Source: Mycoplasma sp. NEAQ87857
Lineage (GTDB): Bacteria; Bacillota_I; Bacilli_A; Mycoplasmatales; Metamycoplasmataceae
NCBI RefSeq assembly: GCF_009792315.1
Contig: NZ_CP045542.1
Coordinates: 372,001-436,000, forward strand
Reading direction: 5' to 3'
DNA length: 64,000 nucleotides
Every line of letters starts with the position of its first letter. The first letter of the stretch is position 1. Under the pieces are notes generated by a model. That model worked only from the letters and a program-made list of their open reading frames with translations. It made no database searches and had not been told where the DNA came from. Positions 10,155-20,357 of this stretch are shown here, one piece after another. Both the position numbers and the translations under genes were made by a program.

Positions 10155-12869
10155 ATGGAAGAAAATACAACAATAGAATCGCAAATGCAAGGTCTATCAA
10201 GTAATGAAGCTAAACAAAGATTATTACAAGATGGACCTAATGTATTAAAAAAACATCAAACCAAAAGTGTATGGAAGATGTTTTTAGATCAATTTAAAGA
10301 TTTTATGATCATTTTATTATTAATAGCTGCAGTAATTTCATTCATTGTAGCTATTTATAATTATTTTGCTAATGGTAGAATAACCACAGCTAATACAATT
10401 GTAGATTTTGTACAACCATTTATTATCTTAATTGTAGTAGTATTAAACTCACTTCTTGGTACTTATCAAGAAATTAAAAGTAATCAAGCAGTTACTGCTT
10501 TAGAAAAATCAAATGAATTAAATGCTAAAGTAATTAGAGATAATCAAATTATGATTATCCCTTCACATGAAGTAGTAGTAGGTGATTTATTAGTAGTAGA
10601 AGCAGGAGATGCTATTTGTGCTGATGCTAAAATTATTGATTCATATACCTTTTCAGTAGTAGAATCTGCACTTACAGGAGAATCTCAAGCTGTATATAAA
10701 CAAGCTTTAGATAATTCTAATCATCATAAACTAGCTTTAGGTGATAGAGTTAATATGATTTATTCAGGTACTTATGTAGTTTCAGGAAAAGCTTATGCAG
10801 TAGTTACTGCTACTGGAGATAAAACTGAATTAGGAAAAATTAACTCATTAGTTAATGAACAAGAAGCTACTTTAAGTCCATTACAAATTAAACTTAATAA
10901 ATTAAGTAAAATTTTTGGTATTTCAGGAGTTGTATTATTGTTTGTTTCAATGATACTTCAAATTGTATTAACTAATGCTTTTAGTGGAATATGAAATAAA
11001 CCTGAAGTATATACTAATGCTATGGTTATAGGTATTTCATTAGCTGTAGCTGCTATCCCTGAAGGTTTAATTACTTTTACCACAGTTTTATTAGCTATTG
11101 GGGTAAGTAGAATGACTAAAGAAAATGTTATTATTAAAGCATTTTCTACAGTTGAAACCTTTGGTTCAACTAATATTATCTGTTCAGATAAAACTGGTAC
11201 TTTAACTCAAAATAAAATGTCAGTTGTTGAGTTTTATGATGTATTAAAACCTCAAAGTGATTTAGAAAACTCAATGGCTTTAGGTGCGTTTGTAGCTTGT
11301 TGTGATGCTGATGTTACTGTAAATGAAAAAAATGAATATATTGAAGTAGGTGATGCTACTGAAACAGGTATTTTACGTTTTGGAATTGAAAATAATAATA
11401 CTAGTCAAATGTTTTTTGATAAATATCAAAAATTAGATTCTTTACCATTTGATAGTACTAGAAAAGCAATGTCAATTTTGGTTAAATTAAACGATAAAGA
11501 ACAATTAATTATCACCAAAGGTGCTCCAGATGTGATTTTAGCTAAATCAATTAATGCTTCTGAACATGAGTATCAAATGGTTGAAAAATGATCAAAACAA
11601 GCTTATAGAGTACTTGCTGTTGCTTATAAAAAAGTTTCAAATCATTCAACTATTAGCATTGAAGATGAAAATAATTTAACTTGTTTAGGGTTAATTGCTT
11701 TAATGGATCCTCCAAGAGAAAATGTTAAACAAAGTATTCTTGAAGCTAAACAAGCAGGAGTTAAAACAATAATGATTACAGGTGATCATTTAACTACTGC
11801 TGTAGCTATTGCAAAAAACTTAGGTATTTATAATGTTAAAGATGTAGCATTAACTGGTAGTGAATTAGCTACTATGAGTGATGAAGAATTAAGAGAAAAA
11901 GTTAAACATATTTCAGTTTATGCTAGAGTAACTCCAACAGATAAATTAAGAATTGTTAAAGCTTGACAATATCATAATCAAGTTGTAGCTATGACAGGAG
12001 ATGGTGTTAATGATGCTCCAGCATTAAAAGCTGCAGATCTTGGTTGTGCTATGGGAATAACAGGAACTGATGTTTCTAAACAAGCTGCAGATGTTATATT
12101 AACTGATGATAATTTTAATACCATTGTTAAAGGTATTAAAAGTGGTAGAGAAACCTTTGATCGGATTAAATCAGTTATCTTAAACCTTTTAGTATCTTCA
12201 GTTGTTGAAATTTTTGTAATGATGATTGGACTATTTTTATTTAGATTTATTTTTAAAGATCAAATTAGTACATCGGAATTTATTATCCTTTCAGCAGCTC
12301 AATTATTATGAATTAATTTATTAACTCATGGACTTCCAGCAATTGCTTTAGGTATGACACCAAATGATGAAGATGTAATGAAACGTAAACCATTTAATAA
12401 ATATGACAGCATTTTTGCTAATGGAATGGGTAAAAAATTAATGATACATAGTTTAATTCTTACTTTCTTTTCATTATTATCATATTTAATTGTTGGTTTA
12501 ATTGCTAAAGCTAATTTAATTATTGGGGAAGATTTTGTTAAACTAACTTCTACCGCTTGTTTTATTACTTTAGGTATTGGATCAAGTATTAATGCATTAA
12601 ATTTAATGAGTAAAAATAATATTTATCGTTGTGGAGTAACTAAATATAAATTAGTTTATTTAGCTTCATTATCAAGCTTTGTCTTAATTTTATTTGCAGC
12701 ATTTATTCCAGGAATTAATACTGCTTTTGGAATGTATGATGTATTAAATAATCAATATTTAGCAGTTTATGCATTAGTTCCTATTGTATTAGGATTTGGT
12801 TTATTAATTATTGAAGAATTCAAAAAAGGAATAATAGCTTATAAAGAAATTAAAGCAAGTTTTGAATAA
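10155..12869 (+). CDS. P2-type cation-transporting ATPase, 904 aa
   Basis: Membrane pump that exports a cation (Ca2+-ATPase/PMR1-like architecture) through a phospho-Asp intermediate. The N-terminal cation-ATPase domain ([19 protein letters not shown]) is followed by TM1-2, the actuator loop with LTGES, TM3-4 with PEGL (Glu303), the phosphorylation motif DKTGT (Asp345), nucleotide-binding KGAPDVIL, the hinge [12 protein letters not shown] (from 614), and TM5-10. Ion-site residues differ from SERCA: Glu303 in TM4 and Glu685 in TM5 are kept, TM6 reads [15 protein letters not shown], with Asn721 and Thr724 kept but His725 where SERCA has Asp800. Start ATG has AAAGGA 6 nt upstream. Ends at a terminator shared with the convergent gpmI gene. 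Cation is probably Ca2+, but the His substitution makes this uncertain. Confidence 0.92.
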
Positions 12870-12901
12870 AAAAATTAGGTAATATTATTTACCTAATTTT
12901 T
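12870..12901. terminator. Bidirectional terminator between P-type ATPase and gpmI
   Basis: 13-bp inverted repeat (12870-12882/12889-12901) with A-rich start and T-rich end, placed between the stop codons of two convergent genes. Confidence 0.85.
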
Positions 12902-12904
12902 TTA

Positions 12905-14410
12905 TTATTTAATTAATAAAGATTCTTCATCCATTTCTTTAGGTTTAGCTACTCCTATATAATCTAAAACTGTAGGGGCAATGTTAGCTAATTTACCGTC
13001 TTTTAATTTAACATTTTTATCGGTACAAATTAACATAACAGGACTAGAGGTATGTTTAGTTGCTGGTTTTCCATTAGCATCTTCAGTAATTTCAGCATTT
13101 CCATGATCAGCAGTAATAAATACTGTTAAATCATTTGCTTCAGCAAATTCAACAATTCTTCTAATTTGAGTATCTAAAAAGCTTACTGCTTGAATAGTTG
13201 ATTTTAAATTTCCTGTATGTCCAACCATATCAGGGTTAGCAAAGTTCATAATTGTTAGATCATAATTTTTAGCATTAGCTAATAATTCATCTGTAATTTC
13301 TTTTGCTGACATTTTTGGAGCATCTGCATAACTTTCAACTTTTAATGATGGGACCATAATTCTATGTGAGTTTTTAAACTCAATATCATTTCCTCCATCC
13401 ATAAAGTAAGTAACATGAGCATATTTTTGAGTTTCAGCTAATCTAAGTTGAGATTTATTAGCTAATTCTAAAACTCTACCAATAGGCATTGATACTTCCA
13501 TTTCATCAAAAGCAATAATTGTATCAATTCCTTCGTATTTCATCATTGATACAAATTTACTAATTTTTACTGGATGAGTAGGTTGGTTATCATATAATGG
13601 TGAACCAATAAATAAGTGAGTTAATTGTCTTGCTCTATCAGGGCGGAAGTTAAAGAAGATAATGCTATCTCCATCTTTAGCAAATGCACTTTTATCTAAA
13701 TTAGCATTTACTGCAGGAACAAAGAATTCATCTGTAATTCCTTCATTATATTGAGCTTTAACATAATCTAAAGCTGAAGTGAATTTACTATCACTATTTC
13801 CTAAAATTGCTTCATAAGCTTTTTCAACTCTATCAAACATTTTATCACGGTCCATAGCGTAAAATCTACCACTAATTGATGCAATATTATATTTATATTC
13901 ATCACATAATGCTTGAAGTTTTTCGATTGAACTTTCAATTGATTTAGGAGCAACATCTCTACCATCTCCAAAAACATGCACTGAAACATTTTTTACACCA
14001 TTTTCATGAGCTGCTTTTAACACTTCAAATAAGTGATCTTCTAATGAATGAACTCCTCCAGGAGATAATAATCCCATTACATGTAATGTTGCATCTTTTT
14101 CTTTAACATCATTAAAAGCTTCTAAAAATGCATAATTTTTTCTAAAGGTTCCATCATTAAGTGCTTTTTTAATTAATGATAATCCTGTATAAACCACAGT
14201 TCCAGCACCAATGTTTAAATGTCCAACTTCTGAGTTTCCCATTTGACCTGCTGGAAGACCTACAAATTCTCCACTAGCTTGAATAACACTATTTGGATAT
14301 TCCTTAAAAAGTTGATCAAACATAGGTGTATCTGCTAAAGCAAACCCATTACCTTGAGTTTCTTTTCTAAGACCTAATCCATCAATAACAATTAAAATTG
14401 TCTTTTTCAT
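12905..14410 (-). CDS. gpmI: 2,3-bisphosphoglycerate-independent phosphoglycerate mutase, 501 aa
   Basis: Interconverts 3- and 2-phosphoglycerate in glycolysis using two Mn2+ ions and a phospho-Ser intermediate. The start MKKTILIVIDGLGLR carries the first metal ligand (Asp10), and GQMGNSEVGHLNIGAG carries the catalytic Ser (Ser60). HVFGDGRDVAPKS, FFNFRPDRARQL, the phosphatase-domain motifs NFANPDMVGHTG and ITADHGNAE are all present, and the length matches the family (about 505 aa). No TGA interrupts it. Shine-Dalgarno AAAGGAAA lies just upstream of ATG 14410. Monocistronic, convergent with the ATPase gene and divergent from secY. Confidence 0.97.
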   Translation of the reverse strand: MKKTILIVIDGLGLRKETQGNGFALADTPMFDQLFKEYPNSVIQASGEFVGLPAGQMGNSEVGHLNIGAGTVVYTGLSLIKKALNDGTFRKNYAFLEAFNDVKEKDATLHVMGLLSPGGVHSLEDHLFEVLKAAHENGVKNVSVHVFGDGRDVAPKSIESSIEKLQALCDEYKYNIASISGRFYAMDRDKMFDRVEKAYEAILGNSDSKFTSALDYVKAQYNEGITDEFFVPAVNANLDKSAFAKDGDSIIFFNFRPDRARQLTHLFIGSPLYDNQPTHPVKISKFVSMMKYEGIDTIIAFDEMEVSMPIGRVLELANKSQLRLAETQKYAHVTYFMDGGNDIEFKNSHRIMVPSLKVESYADAPKMSAKEITDELLANAKNYDLTIMNFANPDMVGHTGNLKSTIQAVSFLDTQIRRIVEFAEANDLTVFITADHGNAEITEDANGKPATKHTSSPVMLICTDKNVKLKDGKLANIAPTVLDYIGVAKPKEMDEESLLIK

Positions 14411-14726
14411 AAGTTTCCTTTCATTAATTATTTAATTATTAAAATTAATTATAAATTTTATTAAATAATAAAATATACTTTTTATTATATGATATTTATA
14501 AAACTTTATATTTTTTAAATATTAATTTTTTACTGCTAACAAAATTATTTTTAATTTATTTTGTTGGTTTTATAAAGCATAATTTTAATTTAATTAAATT
14601 ATAAAACTAAAAGCTAAATAATACAGCATTAAAGATATCTCTAGCAATGTGTATTATTTTAGATAATTGTTGTATAATTGAAAAGTTAAATTTAAAATAT
14701 TATTTTTAAACAAAAAGGAGTGAATA
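14411..14726. other. Intergenic spacer gpmI/secY
   Basis: A 316-bp, extremely AT-rich spacer between divergent gpmI and secY. It holds the gpmI promoter region (several TATAAT-like strings near 14450-14510 on the minus strand) and the secY promoter near its right end. No tRNA, small ORF with a Shine-Dalgarno, or strong hairpin is visible. Confidence 0.6.
14673..14678 (+). promoter_or_regulatory. -10 box for the secY operon
   Basis: TATAAT in TTGTTGTATAATTG, about 48 nt before the GTG start of secY; predicted leader is about 40 nt and ends in an AAAGGAG Shine-Dalgarno. Confidence 0.55.
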
Positions 14727-16139
14727 GTGGTTTATAATCTATCAAAATTTTTCTATCATTTACGGAATAAATGAATTGATTTTTGAGCAACCAAAGCACT
14801 GGTTAAAAAATTCTTTTATACATCATTACTTTTAATCATATTTATTATTGGTACAACAATCACAGCTCCTTATATTAAAGTAAGTAATTTTAATGCATTA
14901 TCAGAAAATGCATTTTTAAACACCTTAAACCTAATAGGTGGTGGTGGATTACGTCAATTCTCACTTTTTGCTTTAGGGATAAGTCCTTTTATTAATGCTT
15001 CATTGATTATGATGATTTTACAATCTAAGATTTTTCCTCCAATTCATAAACTTAGTCAAAGTGGACCTCAAGGAAGAAGAAAAATCAACATCATTACTCG
15101 TTTAATGACTTTAGCAATTGCTTTTCCACAAGCTATATTTTTAACTAAATCATTAGCTGCAGGAACTTCTGCATTTATTCAAATCACATTACCAGCAAAT
15201 TCTATTTTTTCTGAAACAGCTATGGCATATTTTATTTTGCCTATGATTTTAGTTGCTGGATCTTTATTTGCTTTATTTTTATCAGAACAAATTACAAATA
15301 AAGGAATAGGTAATGGAACTAGTTTAATTATTTTTACTGGTATAGCTGCTAGATTACCTTTTCAATTCCAAACTGCTTTTAGAACTTATGTTGAAGGTGG
15401 TACTGAATCTAATGGTACTTTAGTTGGTGTAATTAATTTTGTAACTTATTTAGCTATTTATTTAGTAGTAATTATGATTATTGCAATAGTTTATGTAGCT
15501 GAAAGACATATTCCAATTCAACAAATTGGAGCTGGTAGATCTAAGAGTTTAAAAGAAATGGGTAAATTACCTATTAAATTAAACCCAGCAGGTATTATGC
15601 CAATCATTTTTGCGATGATGGTTCTATCATTTCCAACTATGATAGCTAATTTACTACCAAATACTAATGCTTCAAGAGCTTGAATTTTAGAAAACTTACA
15701 ATTTACTAAACCAATTGGATTTTCATTATTAATGGTGATTATTTTTGTTTTCTCCTTAATTATGGGAATTCAGCAATCTAAAGTTGATAAAATAGCAGAA
15801 GATTTTGCTAAAAATTCAACCTTTATCCCAGGAGTTAGACCTGGAGAAGAAACTCAAGATTATTTGATTGCAATTGTATTTAGATTAAGTGTCTTTTCAT
15901 CAATTTATTTATTGATTTTAGGAAGTATGCAATTTGTTGAAATTATGACTGGTATTTTACCTCAAGCAATTTCTTTTGGTGGAACATCATTAATGATTTT
16001 AGTTTCAGTATCATTAGAAACTATAGGACAATTACAAGCAAGAAGAAAATCAAATAAATTAGCTAAAGCTAAACGTAATACCACAACTTACTTAGAATCT
16101 TCAAATGAAGATAATAAACACGAAGGGTTATTATGATAG
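14727..16139 (+). CDS. secY: Preprotein translocase channel subunit SecY, 470 aa
   Basis: Ten-helix channel of the Sec translocon. The start is GTG (14727) preceded by AAAAGGAG; no ATG fits. Recognisable segments: the TM2a/plug region GGGGLRQFSLFALGISPFINASLI, SQSGPQGRRKIN in the first cytoplasmic loop, EQITNKGIGNGTSLIIFTGIAARLP, RHIPIQQIG, KLPIKLNPAGIMPIIFA in TM7-8, FIPGVRPGEETQDYL and the C-terminal helix ending KLAKAKRN. Under code 4 the frame reads through TGA at 16134 as Trp and stops at the adjacent TAG (16137-16139), so the protein overlaps adk by 7 nt. It begins a promoter-led unit instead of following rplO as in the usual spc operon. Confidence 0.96.
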
Positions 16140-16789
16140 AAAAAAATATTATTTTTATGGGACAACCTGGTGCTGGAAAAGGTACAGTTGCAAGTATTTT
16201 AACTTCTGAAACTGATTTATATCATTTATCAACAGGTAATATATTTCGTCAAGAAATATCTAATCAAACTCCATTAGGATTACAAGTTAAAGAAATTGTT
16301 TCAACTGGTGGATATGTTCCTGATGATATAACAAATGCAATTGTTAAAAATGCAATCACAAAATTAAATCAAGAAAACAAACATTTCATTCTTGATGGTT
16401 ATCCAAGAACTATTGATCAAGCTAAATTTTTAAAAAGCTTAGATAATTACAATTTCTTAGTTATTGAATTAAGAGTTGATCAAGATGCTGTTATTGAAAG
16501 ATTAAGTGGTAGAAGAACTTGTCCAGCATGTAATGAAGGATATCACATTAAGTTTAAACCACCAGTAGTAAGTGGTAAATGTGATAAAGATAACAGTGAT
16601 TTAATCTTACGTGAAGATGATTCTCCTGAAAGAGTTATTCACCGTTTAAATGTTTATAAAGAGCAAACTGCTCCATTATTAAATTACTATCAAAATAATA
16701 ATGAATTGATTATTGTAGATGCTTCAGACACACCTCAAAATGTTGCTAAAAAAGTATTAGAAATAATTCAAAACAATGGTAAAATATAA
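16133..16789 (+). CDS. adk: Adenylate kinase, 218 aa
   Basis: Catalyses AMP + ATP = 2 ADP. P-loop GQPGAGKGT at residues 9-17, AMP-binding STGNIFRQEI and DGYPRTIDQA, LID-domain arginines RLSGRRTCPAC and DDSPERVIHRL. The LID carries a zinc-type site CPAC...CDKD (three Cys plus Asp), as in Gram-positive enzymes. Long-form (with LID) length is normal. ATG overlaps the end of secY by 7 nt, giving translational coupling; there is no independent Shine-Dalgarno besides GAAGGG about 7 nt upstream. Followed by about 60 nt with a weak hairpin (GTACTTTTTACAGGTAC) before map. Confidence 0.97.
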   Translation: MIEKNIIFMGQPGAGKGTVASILTSETDLYHLSTGNIFRQEISNQTPLGLQVKEIVSTGGYVPDDITNAIVKNAITKLNQENKHFILDGYPRTIDQAKFLKSLDNYNFLVIELRVDQDAVIERLSGRRTCPACNEGYHIKFKPPVVSGKCDKDNSDLILREDDSPERVIHRLNVYKEQTAPLLNYYQNNNELIIVDASDTPQNVAKKVLEIIQNNGKI

Positions 16790-16849
16790 GTACTTTTTAC
16801 AGGTACTTACATTTTTTTATTTTAAATAATTAAAAAAAAGGAAAAATTA

Positions 16850-17596
16850 ATGATTCATATTAAATCAAAAGATGAAATTAATAAAATTACAATTAGTTGC
16901 AAAATCTTGGCAGAAGTTAAACAAGTAGTTTATGACTTTGTAAGACCAGGAGTTTCTTTAAAAGAAATTGATCAATTAGCTTTTAAAGAAATAATAAAGC
17001 GAGGAGCTAAACCTGCTTTTTTAGGTTTATATGGCTTTCCAGCAACAGCTTGTATATCTGTAAATGATGAATTGATCCATGGTATCCCAAGTGATTACAT
17101 TGTTAAAGATGGAGATCTTGTAAGTGTTGATTTAGGTTGCATTTATCAAGGATATCATAGTGATAGTGCTTTCACCAAAGGTGTTGGTACTATTAGCGAA
17201 AGTGACCAAAAAATTATTGATGTAGCCAAAGGTGCTTTTTTAGCAGGATTAAACGCTATTAAAAAAGGTGCTAGAGTTGGTGATGTGTCATATGCTATTG
17301 GTCAATATATTAAACAACATAATTTATATACACCTGATGAATTTTGTGGTCATGGAATAGGTAAAGCTTTACATGAAGATCCTAATGTTCCAAATGATGG
17401 AAGACCAAAAACTGGTCCATTATTAAAAGACGGAATGGTGATTTGTATTGAACCTATGATCACACAAACACCAGGAATTAAGATGTTAAACGATGGTTGA
17501 ACTGTTGTTTCAAGAGATGGTTCAAACACCGCTCATTATGAACATACAATTTTAATCAAAAATGGTAAGGGTATTGTCCTTACGAAAGGAATTTAA
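16850..17596 (+). CDS. map: Type I methionine aminopeptidase, 248 aa
   Basis: Removes the N-terminal Met from nascent proteins, using a dinuclear metal site. The five ligands are in context: SVDLGCIYQGYHSDSAFT (two Asp), CGHGIGKALHEDPNVPN (His), CIEPMIT (Glu) and, after a TGA Trp codon at 17498, DGSNTAHYEHTIL (Glu). Length matches the bacterial type I enzyme. AAAAAGGAA precedes ATG 16850. The stop TAA (17594-17596) directly abuts the TTG start of infA. Confidence 0.96.
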
Positions 17597-17812
17597 TTGG
17601 CTAAAGACGCTATTAAAATAAAAGGTGTAGTTAAAGAAGTTTATTCAACAGATTTATACTCAGTTGAATTAGAAAACGGATTAACTGTAAAAGCTCATGT
17701 TTCAGGTAAAATGAGAATTAACCATATTCGTATTTTACCAGGTGATACTGTTGATGTAGAAATAAGTCCTTATGATTTAACTCAAGGACGTATTAGCTAT
17801 CGTCACAAATAA
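17597..17812 (+). CDS. infA: Translation initiation factor IF-1, 71 aa
   Basis: S1/OB-fold factor that binds the ribosomal A site during initiation. The sequence starts [21 protein letters not shown] and ends GRISYRHK, full length for the family (71-72 aa). The start is TTG at 17597, directly after the map stop codon with zero spacing; AAAGGA 8-13 nt upstream within the end of map acts as Shine-Dalgarno. The zero gap suggests translational coupling by re-initiation. A rare start codon may hold down expression of this factor. Confidence 0.96.
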   Translation: MAKDAIKIKGVVKEVYSTDLYSVELENGLTVKAHVSGKMRINHIRILPGDTVDVEISPYDLTQGRISYRHK

Positions 17813-17825
17813 TTAAGGAGAACAA

Positions 17826-17939
17826 ATGAAAGTTAGAGCAAGTGTTAAAAAAATGTGTAAAGATTGTAAAATCATCAAACGTAAAGGTGTTATTCGTGTA
17901 ATTTGTGCTTTACCAAAGCATAAACAAAGACAAGGGTAA
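17826..17939 (+). CDS. rpmJ: 50S ribosomal protein L36, 37 aa
   Basis: Small zinc-binding ribosomal protein, in its standard place between infA and rpsM. The sequence starts [21 protein letters not shown] and ends PKHKQRQG; the C-x2-C...C...H zinc ligands (Cys11, Cys14, Cys27, His32) are all present, so this is the zinc-bearing form. AAGGAG lies 6 nt before ATG. Confidence 0.97.
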   Translation: MKVRASVKKMCKDCKIIKRKGVIRVICALPKHKQRQG

Positions 17940-17953
17940 TTGAAAGGAATTAA

Positions 17954-18322
17954 ATGGCTAGAATTTTAAACGTTGAAATTCCAAACGACAAACGTGTTGT
18001 TATCTCATTAACATACATTTATGGAATTGGAAAAACTACAGCACAAGAAATTTGTGCAAAAGCAGGAGTTGATGTAAACTCTCGTGTAAAAAATTTATCA
18101 GAAGAAGAATTATCAAAAATTCGTGAAGCAGCTAAAGAATATACAACAGAAGGTGACTTACGTAGAGAAGTTACTTTAAACATTAAACGTTTAATGGAAA
18201 TTAAATGCTACCGTGGAATCAGACACCGTAAAGGTCTTCCAGTACGTGGACAAAGTACTCAAAAGAATGCTCGTACACGTAAAGGTCCTAGAAAAACTGT
18301 AGCAGGAAAGAAAGGTAAATAA
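17954..18322 (+). CDS. rpsM: 30S ribosomal protein S13, 122 aa
   Basis: Head protein of the small subunit, contacting the P-site tRNA and bridging to the large subunit. The sequence starts [21 protein letters not shown] and has the [12 protein letters not shown] helix-hairpin-helix and the basic tail [30 protein letters not shown]. Full length. Shine-Dalgarno GAAAGGAA upstream; 2 nt before the rpsK start. Confidence 0.98.
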   Translation: MARILNVEIPNDKRVVISLTYIYGIGKTTAQEICAKAGVDVNSRVKNLSEEELSKIREAAKEYTTEGDLRREVTLNIKRLMEIKCYRGIRHRKGLPVRGQSTQKNARTRKGPRKTVAGKKGK

Positions 18323-18324
18323 TA

Positions 18325-18714
18325 ATGGCTCGTAAATCAAAGAAAAAGAACATTACTAATGGTGTAGCACACATCCATTCATCAAACCAAAATACTATTG
18401 TTACTTTTGCTGACGAAAACGGAAATGTTATTGCTTGATCTTCTGCTGGAGCAATCGGATACAAAGGTACTAAAAAGAAAACTCCATATGCTGCTGGATT
18501 AGCTGCTCAAGCTGCTGCTGAAGCTGCTAAAGAACATGGAATTAAATCTGTTAAAGTTGAATTAAAAGGTCTTGGAGCAGGAAAAGATGCTGCAAGAAAA
18601 CAAATTGAAGTTTCAGGAATTACTGTTACTGAAATTAAAGATGTTACACCAGTTCCACACAACGGAACAAGACCTCCAAAACGTATCTTAAAACGTGAAC
18701 GTATGAAAAAATAA
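18325..18714 (+). CDS. rpsK: 30S ribosomal protein S11, 129 aa
   Basis: Platform protein of the small subunit. Reads [20 protein letters not shown], then an in-frame TGA (Trp) in [34 protein letters not shown] and the C-terminal [18 protein letters not shown]. Full length. The start follows the rpsM stop by 2 nt, so the two are translationally coupled. Confidence 0.97.
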
Positions 18715-18736
18715 TTCGTAATTGAAAGAAGGTAAA

Positions 18737-19741
18737 ATGGAAAAAATGAAAAAATTGGTTTATTTAGAAAAACCACAAATTAGACAAGTTGGTGATTTTG
18801 AAACCACTTTTGTTCTTCAAGGTTTAGAAAGAGGATTTGGAAACACTTTAGGTGTTGCTCTTAGACGTGTTTTACTATCAAGTATTACTTCTTTAGCACC
18901 TTTCTGCATTAGAATCGAAGGTGTTGAACACGAATTTCAAACAATTAAAGATGTTGTTGAAGATGTACCTACTTTAATTATGAATTTAAGAAAAGTACGT
19001 TTCTCATACAACCCTGAAACTATTTTAGATACAGATATCATTAAAGTTACTCTTTTTGCTGAAGAAAAAGGACCAATTAACTCTCATTATTTAGAAGTTA
19101 GAAATAACTTAGGTATTGAAGTTATTGATCGTAATTTACACATTGCTGATGTAATGAGTGATAATGCTTTAAAATTAGAAATTTTCTTACGTCCTGGACG
19201 TGGATTTATGTCTTTTGAAGAAAATAAAGCATTCTTAGCAAAAAAAGAAGCAGAATTAGATTCTGACATTAAAAAAGGTAAATTTATTGCTGTTGATTCA
19301 AACTTCTCACCAATTGAAAAAGTAAATTACAACGTAGTTGAATTAAACTCATCTTCAAATAGAATTGAAGAAGAATTAGAATTTAATATTAAAACTGATG
19401 GAACTGTTAAAGCTAAAGATGCTTTAAGAACTGCAAGTGAAATTTTAATTGGACATTTACAAATTATTGGTGATGTTGAAAATATGGAAATTAATTTATT
19501 TGAAGAAGAAGTAAAACAAGAAGAAACTAAAGAAGAAGATGATATTGATATTAATCAATTAAACTTATCAGTTCGTTCACTAAACGCACTTAAAAGAATT
19601 AAGAAAACCAAACTTTCTCAAATTGCCTCAATGAAGTTAGAAGAACTTGAAAACACCAAAAATTTAGGTAAAAAATCAATTCAAGAAATTATTGAAAAAC
19701 TTCGTGAACATGGTTACGAATTAAAAGAAGGAGATGAATAA
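18737..19741 (+). CDS. rpoA: DNA-directed RNA polymerase subunit alpha, 334 aa
   Basis: Assembly platform of RNA polymerase. The N-terminal domain shows FVLQGLERGFGNTLGVALRRVLLSS and IEGVEHEFQTIKDVVEDV; a linker rich in Glu (EEEVKQEETKEEDDID, about residues 250-270) leads to the alpha-CTD with LNLSVRSLNALKR and ENTKNLGKKSIQEIIEKL. ATG 18737 was chosen because GAAAGAAGG lies 6-7 nt upstream; the upstream in-frame TTG 18722 lacks this. Followed 3 nt later by rplQ. Confidence 0.97.
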   Translation: MEKMKKLVYLEKPQIRQVGDFETTFVLQGLERGFGNTLGVALRRVLLSSITSLAPFCIRIEGVEHEFQTIKDVVEDVPTLIMNLRKVRFSYNPETILDTDIIKVTLFAEEKGPINSHYLEVRNNLGIEVIDRNLHIADVMSDNALKLEIFLRPGRGFMSFEENKAFLAKKEAELDSDIKKGKFIAVDSNFSPIEKVNYNVVELNSSSNRIEEELEFNIKTDGTVKAKDALRTASEILIGHLQIIGDVENMEINLFEEEVKQEETKEEDDIDINQLNLSVRSLNALKRIKKTKLSQIASMKLEELENTKNLGKKSIQEIIEKLREHGYELKEGDE

Positions 19742-19744
19742 TAT

Positions 19745-20107
19745 ATGGCAAATCCAAAACAAATTTATTCACGTGATACAAAATGAAGAAATGGTGTAAT
19801 GCGTTCATTAGTTAGTGAATTATTAGCTAACGGAAGAATTACTACAACTTTAACAAGAGCAAAAGAAGTAAGAAGACACGCAGAAAAAATGATTACTAAA
19901 GCAAAAAACCCTACTTTAGCTAATCGTCGTGCAGTTGCTGGATATGTACGTCCAATTGTTGTTGAAAACAACGAAACTGTATTAACACACTTATTTAAAA
20001 ACGTAGCACCAAAATACGCTGAAAGAAACGGTGGATACACAAGAATTATTAAATTACCTAAACGTTTAGGTGATAACACACGTATGGCTATCATTGAATT
20101 AGTTTAA
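19745..20107 (+). CDS. rplQ: 50S ribosomal protein L17, 120 aa
   Basis: Large-subunit protein near the exit tunnel. Reads [27 protein letters not shown] (with a TGA Trp), [23 protein letters not shown] and [25 protein letters not shown]. Full length, last gene of the secY-rplQ cluster, followed by a terminator. Confidence 0.97.
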
Positions 20108-20132
20108 TTATTATAATTTGAGCTTTTAACCT

Positions 20133-20190
20133 ACAACTGAATAATAAAGTTGTACTTAAACCTAAAACCTAAATGGTTTTAGGTTTTTAT
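20133..20190 (+). terminator. Terminator of the secY-rplQ cluster
   Basis: Two consecutive hairpins: a short one (ACAACT...AGTTGT, 20133-20153) and a strong 12-bp stem AAACCTAAAACC/GGTTTTAGGTTT (20158-20169/20175-20186) followed by TTT. Confidence 0.85.
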
Positions 20191-20357
20191 TTAACTTAGT
20201 TTTACTATTGATTACCGCTATATTAAAGCCCTAACAATACCTAATAGCATTAATAAAACTTTAAAAATTTAGTACAATTTATTAAAAATATTAAATTTTG
20301 AATGATTTTAAAATTTAATATGAGTAAAAATTGAACTTTTATATTAAAGGGGTAAAT

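Noticed and set aside
13801-13989. Second minus-strand ORF within gpmI
   Set aside because: Out-of-frame shadow of the gpmI coding sequence.
14411-14726. Possible RNA gene or origin in the gpmI/secY spacer
   Set aside because: No cloverleaf, GC-rich conserved core or DnaA-box cluster could be found; dnaA/dnaN genes are absent from the window.
18507-18776. Minus-strand ORFs across rpsK/rpoA and rplQ (18507-18776, 19087-19269, 19765-20094)
   Set aside because: Antisense to highly conserved ribosomal and polymerase genes.
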